In this document: positions 8,147-15,935 of the stretch, one piece after another
Position numbering within the stretch: position 1 is the first letter of the stretch
How the letters are laid out: each line of letters starts with the position of its first letter
Assembly (NCBI GenBank): GCA_964489525.1
Contig: CAZAYY010000020.1
Location: forward strand, 7,724 to 71,723
Direction: 5' to 3'
Source of the DNA: CAZAYY01 sp964489525
Lineage (GTDB): Bacteria; Chloroflexota; Anaerolineae; Anaerolineales; JABWBV01
DNA: 64,000 nt
Notes under the pieces: generated by a model
The model's database searches: none
What the model was told of the DNA's origin: nothing
The model's input: only the letters and a program-made list of their open reading frames with translations
Made by a program: the position numbers and the translations under genes

Positions 8147-9628
8147 ATGGCGTCTTTAACCCAACCAACCGCCCCTTTTGAAGGAATTACCCTGCTCGGC
8201 CTGGGGCCGGGCGGGCCAGAGCTGCTCACCCGGCAGGCCTGGGATGTGCTTGCCCAGGCACCCCGCCTGCTGCTGCGCACCGTTCGCCACCCGGTAGTAG
8301 CTGGGCTGCCCCAAGGGGCTGCCTTTTCCTCTTGTGATGATCTGTATGCTGCTGGTGAAGCCTTTGAAACGGTATACGAACAAATCGTTGCCCGGGTGTT
8401 GGCGGCAGCTGCCTTGCCGGGTGGGGTGGTGTATGCGGTTCCGGGCCACCCGTTCGTGGCCGAGAGCACCGGTCCGGAAATTGCCCGCCAGGCCCGCGCC
8501 GCGGGCATCCCCGTCCGGGTGGTAGAGGGGCTGAGCTTTCTTGAGCCGTCTTTTACGGCTTTGGGGCTGGACCCCTTCCCCAAAACGGTGCTGTTGGATG
8601 CCTTTGACCTGGCTCGCGCCCACCACCCGCCTTTCCCTCCCGATGTGCCCGCCTTGATTGCCCAGGTGTATTCGCGCAGCATGGCTTCTGAAGTGAAATT
8701 GACATTGATGGCGGTTTACCCCGACACACATCCGGTGCGCCTGCTGCATGCAGCCGGAACGCCAGAAGAGCGGGTGGAAGACCTGCCGCTGTATGCGATT
8801 GACCGCAGTGAATTTACCGGGCTGCTCACCAGCCTGTATGTCCCGCCGCTGGAAGGCCAGCCTTCTTTTGAAGCGCTTCAGGAGATTATTGCCCATCTGC
8901 GCGCCCCGGATGGCTGCCCCTGGGACCAGAAGCAAACCTTGCTTTCGCTGCGCACTCACCTGCTGGAAGAGACCTATGAGGCACTGGCCGCCCTCGACGC
9001 CGAGGACCCCGACAAAACTTGCGAGGAATTGGGCGATATTTTGTTGATCACCACCATGCTCAGCCAGGTTGCCTCGGAGGATGGTGAATTCAGCATGGCC
9101 GAAGTGCTGCAAGGAATCAACGCCAAGCTGATTCGCCGCCACCCGCATGTCTTCAGCGATACCGAAATTAAAAATGTGGAAGATGTGGTGCGCAACTGGG
9201 ACCGCTTGAAAGCCGAAGAGCGCAAAAACAGCCCGGAGCCTGAAAAGGGAATTTTGGATGGCGTTCCGCTGGCGCTGCCTGCCCTGGTGCAGTCGAAAGA
9301 AATCCAATCACGCGTCTCGCGGGTAGGGTTCGATTGGCCCGATATTTCGGGCGTCTATGCCAAAATTCACGAGGAAATTGAAGAGGTGCGCACAGCAGAA
9401 GATGCCCTGGCGTTGGCGAAAGAAATAGGCGACCTGCTTTTTGCCGTGGTGCGCCTGGCCGACTGGTTGAAGGTGGACGCTGAAACCGCCCTGCGAGAAA
9501 CCAACCTGCGCTTCAAGAAACGCTTTGGCCATCTGGAGTCTGCTGCCCGCCGCGCAGGTCGGGAGCTGGCTTCTTTTTCTCCGGCTGAAATGGACGCACT
9601 CTGGGAAGAAGCCAAAACCCTCGAATAA
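8147..9628 (+). CDS. mazG: Tetrapyrrole methylase-MazG fusion, NTP pyrophosphohydrolase
   Basis: Start at ATG 8147, with CGGAGG 9 bases upstream; the frame stays open into rpsI but the family starts here. The 493-residue protein has an N-terminal SAM-dependent tetrapyrrole methylase-like domain (LGLGPGGPELLTRQAWDVL at residues 16-34) and two MazG domains. The first MazG has EETYE and EELGD, the second EEIEE and KEIGD, the acidic Mg-binding helices that cleave NTPs to NMP and pyrophosphate. The arrangement matches Bacillus YabN. The likely role is removal of aberrant nucleotides; what the methylase-like domain does in this family is not settled. Confidence 0.93.
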   Translation: MASLTQPTAPFEGITLLGLGPGGPELLTRQAWDVLAQAPRLLLRTVRHPVVAGLPQGAAFSSCDDLYAAGEAFETVYEQIVARVLAAAALPGGVVYAVPGHPFVAESTGPEIARQARAAGIPVRVVEGLSFLEPSFTALGLDPFPKTVLLDAFDLARAHHPPFPPDVPALIAQVYSRSMASEVKLTLMAVYPDTHPVRLLHAAGTPEERVEDLPLYAIDRSEFTGLLTSLYVPPLEGQPSFEALQEIIAHLRAPDGCPWDQKQTLLSLRTHLLEETYEALAALDAEDPDKTCEELGDILLITTMLSQVASEDGEFSMAEVLQGINAKLIRRHPHVFSDTEIKNVEDVVRNWDRLKAEERKNSPEPEKGILDGVPLALPALVQSKEIQSRVSRVGFDWPDISGVYAKIHEEIEEVRTAEDALALAKEIGDLLFAVVRLADWLKVDAETALRETNLRFKKRFGHLESAARRAGRELASFSPAEMDALWEEAKTLE

Positions 9629-9655
9629 CCCCCCACACTCCCTGGAAAAGATGCT

Positions 9656-9687
9656 GGGCTGCCGGGAATTTTGTTTCCCGGCAGCCC
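9656..9687 (+). terminator. Hairpin terminator after mazG
   Basis: A perfect 13-bp stem (9656-9668 with 9675-9687) with a 6-base loop lies 27 bases past the mazG stop. The T tract after it is weak (ATGGGTTTTA), so termination may be partial. A second GC-rich hairpin at about 9722-9747 lies nearer the convergent AIM24 gene. Confidence 0.6.
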
Positions 9688-9778
9688 CGCATGGGTTTTA
9701 AGTGTTTAGATCATTGTTTAGCCCCGCCCCAGGCTTTGGGGCCGGGGAGAGAACGGTTGGGATGGGTGAGCAGTAGAC

Positions 9779-10543
9779 CTAGCCGCTGATGATCTTTTTC
9801 AGCACATCGCCGCCCAGCCCGCCCAGTCCGCTGACTTCATCGCGTCCCTGGGTGTAGGTGATGCCGCGTTTGATGCGGTCTACTAGCCGGGAGAATGGCA
9901 GGCTCTGGAGGAAAACCGTGCCGGGGCCGGTCATCTTGGCCAGGAAGAGACCCTCGCCGCCAAACAGGGCATTCTTGAAACCGCCCACGAACTGGATGTC
10001 GTAGTCCACCGTGGTGGAGAAGGCCACCAGGCAGCCCGTATCCACCCGCAGGGTTTCGCCGGCTTGAAGTTCCTTGCGGATTACCGTGCCGCCAGCGTGG
10101 ACGAAGACCATGCCGTTGCCAGACAGGCGCTGAAGAATAAAGCCCTCGCCGCCAAAAAAGCCGGCGCCCAACCGCTTGGTGAAGGCCACCTCAATTTCGG
10201 TGCCGCGGGCTGCGCAAAGGAAGGAATCTTTCTGGCAGAGCACCTGCCCGCCGAATTCGTCCAGGTCAAAGGGGACAATTTTTCCGGGGTAGGGGGCGGC
10301 AAACGCCACCCGGCTTTTGCGGCTGCTGTTGTTCAAAAAGGTGGTGATGAAGAAGCTTTCGCCGGTTACCAGGCGTTTAAAGCCCTGGAAAAGGCCGCCG
10401 CCGGTATCGGTTTGCATCTGGATGCCATCTTCCATGTAGGCCATTGTGCCGACTTCAGCCCGCACACCTTCGCTGGGGTCCAGTTCCACTTCGACAAGTT
10501 GAAGGTCGTCGCCATGAATTGTGTAGTCAATTACGTCTGCCAT
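9779..10543 (-). CDS. AIM24 family protein
   Basis: Start taken at the Met encoded at 10541-10543, which has AAAGGAGAATTCG upstream; the frame extends further but without a better site. The 254-residue product has the AIM24/TIGR00266 pattern of repeated Gly-rich beta strands: TGGGLFQGFKRLVTGESFF, GGQVLCQKDSFLCAARG, FGGEGFILQRLSG, FVHAGGTVIRKELQAGE, RVDTGCLVAFS and GGEGLFLAKMTGPGTVFLQS. The family has a double beta-helix related to tryptophan RNA-binding attenuator folds; in yeast it is mitochondrial. Its bacterial role is unknown. It stands alone, convergent to mazG. Confidence 0.85.
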   Translation of the reverse strand: MADVIDYTIHGDDLQLVEVELDPSEGVRAEVGTMAYMEDGIQMQTDTGGGLFQGFKRLVTGESFFITTFLNNSSRKSRVAFAAPYPGKIVPFDLDEFGGQVLCQKDSFLCAARGTEIEVAFTKRLGAGFFGGEGFILQRLSGNGMVFVHAGGTVIRKELQAGETLRVDTGCLVAFSTTVDYDIQFVGGFKNALFGGEGLFLAKMTGPGTVFLQSLPFSRLVDRIKRGITYTQGRDEVSGLGGLGGDVLKKIISG

Positions 10544-10818
10544 CGAATTCTCCTTTTGTGGGTAAAAATAGGCGCTGTATCTTTTGATTATACGGAAATT
10601 GTCCGCGCAAGTTGCGCCAGGATTAATTCTGCGCCTGAATCCCCAATTCGTCAATAGCCAGAATGTCCCAAATGGCCTGGATGTTTGGGACCAGTTCCTA
10701 TTAATTTAATAACACGCTAAATAAACGCCCTTGTTGTACAAATAACGTGACAATGTCACTGGCGCCAGGTTAAGCGCCAGGAAAATACGCATTTTTCTGG
10801 ATTAGTTTGGAGGATACC

Positions 10819-12216
10819 ATGCGAAAATTTATCTTTGCAGTTTGTTTGGTTTTATTTGGACTGCTTGCAGCCGGCTGCCAGCCTGCACCAGCGGCTGCGC
10901 CCACTGACCCGCCCGCGCCCATGAACACGACCGCCCCCACCGACCCACCGCCGCCGACTGCCACAACTGCGCCCACCCCCACCCGTGTTGAAGGCCCCAT
11001 CGAGATTCGCTGGGCGCTGCGCCCCAAGGGAGGGTACCCGGACGCTGCCAATTATGACAGAATGGTTAAGGTTATTCGGACACTGGCGGACCGCTTCAAC
11101 GAACAACATGCCGGGAAAATCAAGGTCAGTGTGGTGGAATTCAACAAAGCCACCCCACCTGACCTGGTTGGTCCTGCTATGATGCTTGATGTCGAGGGGT
11201 TCTCTCTGCTTGACCTTGCGCCATACCTGGAAGCAGCCGGTTTAACCGCGGGTATGTCAGCGCCGCAAGTGTTGAACGCGAACACCCTGGATGGTCAGGG
11301 TGTGGTTGGTATCCCGGTGTTTGTCCCCTCTGCCCTGCTCTTATATAACAAAACGGCCTTTGAAGAAGCGGGGTTGAATCTGCCCCCCTCGGCGTATGGC
11401 GAATTGTACACTCTGCCGGACGGTCAGGAAGTTGAGTGGTCATTCGAGACTGTTGCCTGGGTTGCCCGCCGGCTGACCTTGGATCGGGCCGGAAAGAATG
11501 CAACCGAGGAAGGCTTCGATCGGACCAAGATCGCCCGGTATGGTTTTGCGCTGGATGACCAGCTTGCCTACTTTGGACAGCCCATTTATACCAAGAACGG
11601 ACCGATCACTTCGGCGGATAGTTTGAAGGCTGGTTGGTCTTGGCTGCATGCTGGTGCATTTGGAGAGCAGCCGTTTATCCAGATTCAAGGTGCCCCATTC
11701 GGCCAGGCACCCATGTTCCTGGCCAGCACCTTCGACCTCTATCTAGTGCGTACTACAGCGACGGGGATTGCCCCAGTTCCTGCTCTTGACGGCCAGGTGT
11801 ATCAAACGCCGGTCGTCATGGGAGAGAGCTTTTTTATCCTGGCCGATAGCCCGCATGAGGAAACTGTCGCATTGCTGGCTTTCATCCTGGCCCAGGATGA
11901 ACTGGCCGAATTGTGCCACTGGCAAAATTGCCTGGGCCAACTCAGTATATTCACCCGCATCCAGGAAAAGCAGTACACCGATTGGGCTGCAAAGATGCCG
12001 TTCTTGCAAGAAAATGATTTCCGCTTCCTGAGCGATGGTCTGGCTCATTTCCCGCCCTTGTTCGGCCATACTGCCCAACTCTCGTATTTGGATTTTTCCA
12101 ATGGCATCCTTAGACAATTCACAACCAAAGCCCTAGAAGGCCCAGATAGTGACCTGGATGCGCTCTTTGCTGAAATGGAAGCAGCCCTGCAGAAGGATGC
12201 GGCCAAACTGCCGTAA
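10819..12216 (+). CDS. Extracellular solute-binding lipoprotein (ABC importer family 1)
   Basis: Start at ATG 10819 with TTTGGAGGATACC upstream. The 465-residue product has a lipoprotein signal with lipobox LAAGC (Cys20), then a Pro/Thr linker to about residue 62. The body resembles sugar/family 1 binding proteins: RTLADRFNEQHAGKIKVSVV early, LLLYNKTAFEEAGLNLPPSA in the middle, and GESFFILADSPHEETVALL late. It should capture a solute outside the membrane. No permease or ATPase gene is adjacent, so the partner must lie elsewhere, or the protein has a sensing role. The ligand cannot be told from sequence. Confidence 0.82.
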   Translation: MRKFIFAVCLVLFGLLAAGCQPAPAAAPTDPPAPMNTTAPTDPPPPTATTAPTPTRVEGPIEIRWALRPKGGYPDAANYDRMVKVIRTLADRFNEQHAGKIKVSVVEFNKATPPDLVGPAMMLDVEGFSLLDLAPYLEAAGLTAGMSAPQVLNANTLDGQGVVGIPVFVPSALLLYNKTAFEEAGLNLPPSAYGELYTLPDGQEVEWSFETVAWVARRLTLDRAGKNATEEGFDRTKIARYGFALDDQLAYFGQPIYTKNGPITSADSLKAGWSWLHAGAFGEQPFIQIQGAPFGQAPMFLASTFDLYLVRTTATGIAPVPALDGQVYQTPVVMGESFFILADSPHEETVALLAFILAQDELAELCHWQNCLGQLSIFTRIQEKQYTDWAAKMPFLQENDFRFLSDGLAHFPPLFGHTAQLSYLDFSNGILRQFTTKALEGPDSDLDALFAEMEAALQKDAAKLP

Positions 12217-12363
12217 GGCATAAAACATTTACTTTTGCTGCCAGAGATAACGGGGCGGACGCCGTCCGCCCCGACAAAAATGGTTGCATTGGCCAGGGGC
12301 AAATCGTGACAGTGAATCAACCCAGGTTTGGATTGTAAGGCGCTGCCTGCGCTGCTCGCCGGC

Positions 12364-12450
12364 ACCCCAAACCCCGTGGTCTGTCATCCCGAACGGCGCA
12401 GCCCGCCCATACCCCAAACCCGGCGGTGTGTCATCCCGAACGGCGCAGCC
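12364..12450. repeat. Tandem 47-bp intergenic repeat, two copies
   Basis: Two adjacent copies (12364-12403 and 12411-12450) share ACCCCAAACCC and a core, GTCATCCCGAACGGCGCAGC, at 12383-12402 and 12430-12449. The 14-base GTCATCCCGAACGG recurs inverted at 50121-50134, so this is a dispersed genomic repeat. It lies in the 393-base gap 12217-12609, whose remainder holds the DUF2089 control region and nothing else recognisable. Confidence 0.7.
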
Positions 12451-12517
12451 GGAGGGATCTTTTCTGCTGTGGGGAAGATTTATGCAGAAAAGGGTTCAAA
12501 GCCTGCTTCCCCCATAA

Positions 12518-12588
12518 AAACAAATATATTGATTTTAAAACCAAAATATTTGTTTTCAACTTGACAAATTTTATTTAATTTGTATAAT
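12518..12588 (+). promoter_or_regulatory. Near-consensus promoter with paired inverted repeats before the DUF2089 gene
   Basis: TTGACA at 12561-12566 and TATAAT at 12583-12588 are both perfect, with a 16-base spacer. A 10-bp inverted repeat (12518-12527 with 12546-12555) lies just upstream of the -35. A second one, ACAAATT at 12564-12570 with AATTTGT at 12577-12583, lies within the spacer. All four arms contain ACAAAT or its complement. This fits an operator for repression, plausibly by the DUF2089 HTH protein encoded 22 bases downstream. The binding protein is inferred. Confidence 0.7.
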
Positions 12589-12609
12589 TTTGTTTAAGGA
12601 GAACCTGAT

Positions 12610-12990
12610 ATGGCCAAACTGCTGAACCACTGTCCTACCTGCCATTCCCGCATGGAAATCACCCAAATTAGCTGCACAGCCTGTGACACGGTCATCTTGG
12701 GGCGTTTTGAGCCCTGCCGGTTTTGCACACTGGAAGATGCTGATTTAAATTTTCTCGAAGCATTTCTGCGCAGCCGCGGCAATGTGAAAGAAATGGAGCG
12801 CGATCTGGGTATTTCCTATTGGACCATCCGCACCCGCCTTGGGGAACTTTTGGATAAGCTGGGGTATGGTGAAAAGCCCGACCAAACCAGCCTGAAGGAA
12901 AAACGCCGGGCGATTTTGGAGCGGGTGGCGAAGGGTGAGCTGACTTCGCAGGAGGCCAGCCGGTTGTTAGATGCCCTGGCTGGTTCGTGA
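12610..12990 (+). CDS. DUF2089 zinc-ribbon/HTH regulator
   Basis: A 126-residue protein starting at ATG 12610 after AAGGAGAACC. The N terminus holds a zinc ribbon with C8-x2-C11 and C22-x2-C25, and an extra pair C36-x2-C39. Residues 50-75 (RGNVKEMERDLGISYWTIRT) form a helix-turn-helix, and the C-terminal helix (RRAILERVAKGELTSQEASR) resembles SHOCT-type tails. This is the DUF2089 layout, thought to be transcriptional regulation. It precedes a SHOCT/repeat protein and the ECF sigma genes, and probably controls its own promoter. Its target genes are unknown. Confidence 0.85.
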   Translation: MAKLLNHCPTCHSRMEITQISCTACDTVILGRFEPCRFCTLEDADLNFLEAFLRSRGNVKEMERDLGISYWTIRTRLGELLDKLGYGEKPDQTSLKEKRRAILERVAKGELTSQEASRLLDALAGS

Positions 12991-13143
12991 TTTCTCCTGG
13001 GGTTGCCCTGCCAACCAGTTAGGTGGTTCTGCTCCCACTGAGTGGGATGGCTGGCGGCATGCCCCACCTGCAGTCCCTGGAGAGCAGCCAGGGTTTGCGG
13101 GTGAAACCGTTGCAACTTTGGATAGATTGAGGAAGGTACTGAC

Positions 13144-14412
13144 ATGAAAGACGAGAAGATGTTGATTCTAGATATGTTATCTGCCGGAAAAATCAGTGTG
13201 GAAGAAGCAGAAACGCTTTTGGAAGCGCTGGCAAAAACCAACCCGGAACCCGGTGCGTTCGGCGAACGGACCTTCAACAGGCCGCCTAATTTTGCGGAGC
13301 GGGCTCTAAGAGTCCCTCCGGCGGCCCCGATTCCGCCCATGCCTGCAATCCCGCCTGTGCCCCCGATTCCAGTGAATGCCCTGCGCCAACAGGCGATGGC
13401 GGCTGTCGGTGGGGCAATGCGCATTCACTCCAGCCATTTGCATCGCTATTCCCCTGATGATATCGCTGAACTGCAGTCATTAGGATTTGAAGACCTGGAT
13501 GATGATATGTTGGCCGAATGGAGCACCAATGGCATCAGCATGGATTATGCCCGGCAGGCGGCGGCTGTTGGGATGGACGGCCTGGACAGCGATGCGCTTT
13601 TGGAACTGCGCCAGAATGGGGTTCGCATGGAATTTCTGCGCGAAATTGCCACTTCAGGCCTCAACAACCTTAGCCCAGATGATCTGTTGGAACTGTGGAA
13701 CCATGGTGTGCGCCCGGGGTTCGTTCACGAACTGCGCCAGTTGGGGCTGGACAATTTTGATGTGGACGACCTGGTGGAACTGGCCAACCACGGGATTCGC
13801 CCTGCCTACATTCGGGAGCTGTATGAACTGGGTTATTCCAATTTGCGTGTGGAGGATATGGTTGAACTGGGCAGTCACGGCGTTCGGCCTGCTTATATTC
13901 GCGAAATGCACACCCTGGGACTGACAAATTTGACGATTGATGATGTGGTGGAGTTGGCCAACCAGGGTGTCCGTCCGGACTTTGTGCGTGCGTTTCGCGA
14001 GGCTGGTTTTGATCTGAGCGTGGATGAATTGGTCGAACTCAGCCAGCAGGGGGTTTCGCCGGATACCATTCGCACCATGGCGGCAGTGGGCTATACCAAC
14101 CTGTCCGTAGAAGAACTGCTTGAAATGCAAATTCACGGCGTGCGGCCCGAGCTGGTGCGCGAATTGATGGAACTGGGCATTCCTGTTCCTTCGGTGGAGC
14201 AGTTGGTGGAGATGCAAATTCACAATGTCTCGCCGCGCTTTATTCGGGAGATGATGGATGCGGGCATGCAAAACCTCACCCCCGAACACCTGGTAGAAAT
14301 GCGCATGCATGGCGTTTCGCGACGTTTTATTGAAAAGCTGCGCGCCAGCGGCTATTCCGCAACCACACCAGAAGAAGTGATTGACCTGCGCTTGTCTGGC
14401 GAGTGGCGCTGA
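13144..14412 (+). CDS. SHOCT-type N-domain protein with about ten 29-residue repeats
   Basis: A 422-residue protein. Residues 1-32 (EKMLILDMLSAGKISVEEAE) match the short helical SHOCT/YvlB-like N-domain. A Pro-rich linker (about 55-78) follows. From about residue 100 to the end come ten full repeats and a partial one, each about 29 residues with the pattern L-[ST]-x-[DE]-[DE]-[LM]-[VL]-E-[LM]-x-x-H-G-V-R-P-x-[FY]-[IV]-R-E. Similar repeats are known as C-terminal tails of BlaR1/M56-type proteins. It has no signal peptide or membrane span, so it is probably a cytoplasmic scaffold or signal receptor. It ends at a strong terminator. Confidence 0.75.
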   Translation: MKDEKMLILDMLSAGKISVEEAETLLEALAKTNPEPGAFGERTFNRPPNFAERALRVPPAAPIPPMPAIPPVPPIPVNALRQQAMAAVGGAMRIHSSHLHRYSPDDIAELQSLGFEDLDDDMLAEWSTNGISMDYARQAAAVGMDGLDSDALLELRQNGVRMEFLREIATSGLNNLSPDDLLELWNHGVRPGFVHELRQLGLDNFDVDDLVELANHGIRPAYIRELYELGYSNLRVEDMVELGSHGVRPAYIREMHTLGLTNLTIDDVVELANQGVRPDFVRAFREAGFDLSVDELVELSQQGVSPDTIRTMAAVGYTNLSVEELLEMQIHGVRPELVRELMELGIPVPSVEQLVEMQIHNVSPRFIREMMDAGMQNLTPEHLVEMRMHGVSRRFIEKLRASGYSATTPEEVIDLRLSGEWR

Positions 14413-14437
14413 GCCTGGTGCATATTTGTGGTTTGCT

Positions 14438-14473
14438 CTGCCGGGCAGGTGAATCCCTGCCCGGCAGTTTTTT
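14438..14473 (+). terminator. Strong intrinsic terminator after the repeat protein
   Basis: A perfect 12-bp GC-rich stem (14438-14449 with 14456-14467), loop TGAATC, followed by six T at 14468-14473. It isolates the ECF sigma operon downstream from the DUF2089/repeat-protein transcript. Confidence 0.9.
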
Positions 14474-14479
14474 AACCCC

Positions 14480-14510
14480 TGCAACTTTTTTGCGAATTTT
14501 TGTGTATTCT
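14480..14510 (+). promoter_or_regulatory. ECF-type promoter before the sigma gene, probably leaderless
   Basis: TGCAACTT at 14480-14487 and GTATTCT at 14504-14510 are 16 bases apart. The AAC-containing -35 is typical of ECF-sigma promoters. The ATG at 14519 lies only 8 bases past the -10 and lacks a Shine-Dalgarno sequence, so the mRNA may start at or very near the start codon. Autoregulation by the encoded sigma factor is inferred. Confidence 0.55.
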
Positions 14511-14518
14511 ATACAGGT

Positions 14519-15088
14519 ATGAACGATGAGACGGATGAAGCGCTCGTGCGCCTGGTGCGGCAGGGCCGCCTGGATGCCTATGGCAGCCTGGTTCAAAAGT
14601 ACCAGGGCAGTGTTTTCAACGTGTGTTTTCGCCTGCTGGGCGAAAAGAGGGATGCTGAAGACCTGGCGCAAGAGACCTTTATCCGGGCATACCGGCGTTT
14701 AGATTTGTTCGATGCCTCTCGTCCGTTTGGCCCCTGGGTGCGCCGGATTGCCGCTAACCTGTGCTATACCCGTTTGAAGCGAAGCCTGCCCGCCGATGAG
14801 GAGCTGGAAGACGAGTGGCTGACAGCCGGAAACGAACTCCAGATAGACAACCCGGCTGCCATTTTCGAGCAAAACCAGCAATCTCGCCAGGTTCGGGCGG
14901 CGCTGCTGGCCCTGCCGCCCCATTACCGGATGGTGGTGGAACTGCGGCACTACCAGGAGATGGATTACCAGGAAATGGCCGAAACCCTTGGCCTGCCCTT
15001 GAACACGGTGAGAAGCCACCTGTTTCGGGCCAGAAAGTTGCTGTTTGGTTTATTACACAAGGAGGTGACTGCGAATGTTGAAGTTTGA
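14519..15088 (+). CDS. ECF RNA polymerase sigma factor
   Basis: A 189-residue sigma-70 family factor with only regions 2 and 4. Region 2 covers about residues 8-60 (VRQGRLDAYGSLVQKYQGSV, AEDLAQETFIRAYRRL); region 4 covers about 120-175 (ALLALPPHYRMVVELRHYQE, LGLPLNTVRSHLFRARKLL). It redirects RNA polymerase to stress-type promoters. Its 3' end overlaps the anti-sigma gene by 14 bases, so the two are translationally coupled. The neighbouring membrane gene and perhaps the DUF4126 gene at 53493 carry similar upstream motifs or context. Confidence 0.93.
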   Translation: MNDETDEALVRLVRQGRLDAYGSLVQKYQGSVFNVCFRLLGEKRDAEDLAQETFIRAYRRLDLFDASRPFGPWVRRIAANLCYTRLKRSLPADEELEDEWLTAGNELQIDNPAAIFEQNQQSRQVRAALLALPPHYRMVVELRHYQEMDYQEMAETLGLPLNTVRSHLFRARKLLFGLLHKEVTANVEV

Positions 15089-15770
15089 AGCAAGGGCGCA
15101 GGATCATCTTTCAGATGATCTGTTGAATGATTACCTGGATGGTTTGCTGGAGGCCGGTCAAATCCCGGTTTTTCAGGCACACCTGGCCGGCTGCGAAATC
15201 TGTTCGGGTCGCCTGGCTGCACTGCAAGTTTTGTTTGAACAGATTTCAACGCTGCCAGAAGAAGCGCTCCGGGTAGATTTAGCCCCAGGGGTTCTGGCTG
15301 CTTTGCAGCCTGTGGGGGCCGCTTTACCTGCACCGCAGGCGGCTGCCCTGCCTCTAAAAACCCAAACTGCTGATCCGGCCTGGCGTTTTGCGCTTCTTCT
15401 CCTTTTCCAGCTTCTGGCCGGTGGTGTGCTGTTTGCCCTGGCGCTGCCCTACCTGCAGGTGGCAGAACGGCTTTCGCCTGTGACAGCCTGGATACAACGC
15501 CTGGGGGATACCGGCCTGCTTTGGCAGCGCTTCGAAATGTTTTTGCGCCTGCCGCTTGAAGTAGATCTGGGTGGCCTGGTGCAGTCTACTCTGCAATCCT
15601 GGCCGGCCAATCTCTGGCAAGCTGTGTCCCATAGCCTGCTGTTGGCAGGGGCGCCGGTCTCGCTGGAACTGGCCATGCTTTTGCTCTCCCTGGCCCTGGT
15701 TTTAGGTCTGGTGGGCAACCGGCTGCTGCAATCTGAGCGCCGCAGAACCTTTTCGCTGTTGGTGGCCTGA
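15075..15770 (+). CDS. Membrane zinc-finger anti-sigma factor
   Basis: A 231-residue protein with the anti-sigma zinc motif H36-x3-C40-x2-C43 (FQAHLAGCEICSGRL) inside an N-terminal helical domain. Two hydrophobic spans follow: about residues 102-125 (LLLLFQLLAGGVLFALALPY) and about 198-218 (LAMLLLSLALVLGLVG). It should hold the ECF sigma inactive at the membrane until a signal arrives. ATG 15075 has GGAGGTG at 15061-15067. The two-span layout puts a loop of about 70 residues outside, a candidate sensor region. Confidence 0.88.
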   Translation: MLKFEARAQDHLSDDLLNDYLDGLLEAGQIPVFQAHLAGCEICSGRLAALQVLFEQISTLPEEALRVDLAPGVLAALQPVGAALPAPQAAALPLKTQTADPAWRFALLLLFQLLAGGVLFALALPYLQVAERLSPVTAWIQRLGDTGLLWQRFEMFLRLPLEVDLGGLVQSTLQSWPANLWQAVSHSLLLAGAPVSLELAMLLLSLALVLGLVGNRLLQSERRRTFSLLVA

Positions 15771-15935
15771 TGGATAGGAAGGTTTGGCAGGCTGTGCCAG
15801 CGTTGTTAAAAGAGACAGCATGCCCCATTATGCCCGGCGTCTTGTTGTGCCAACCGCCATAGGCGGTCAGAACAGTGGCCAAGGATACCTGGTCACAAAT
15901 TTAGATAACTCATTCACACAATTTGGAGGTTTATT

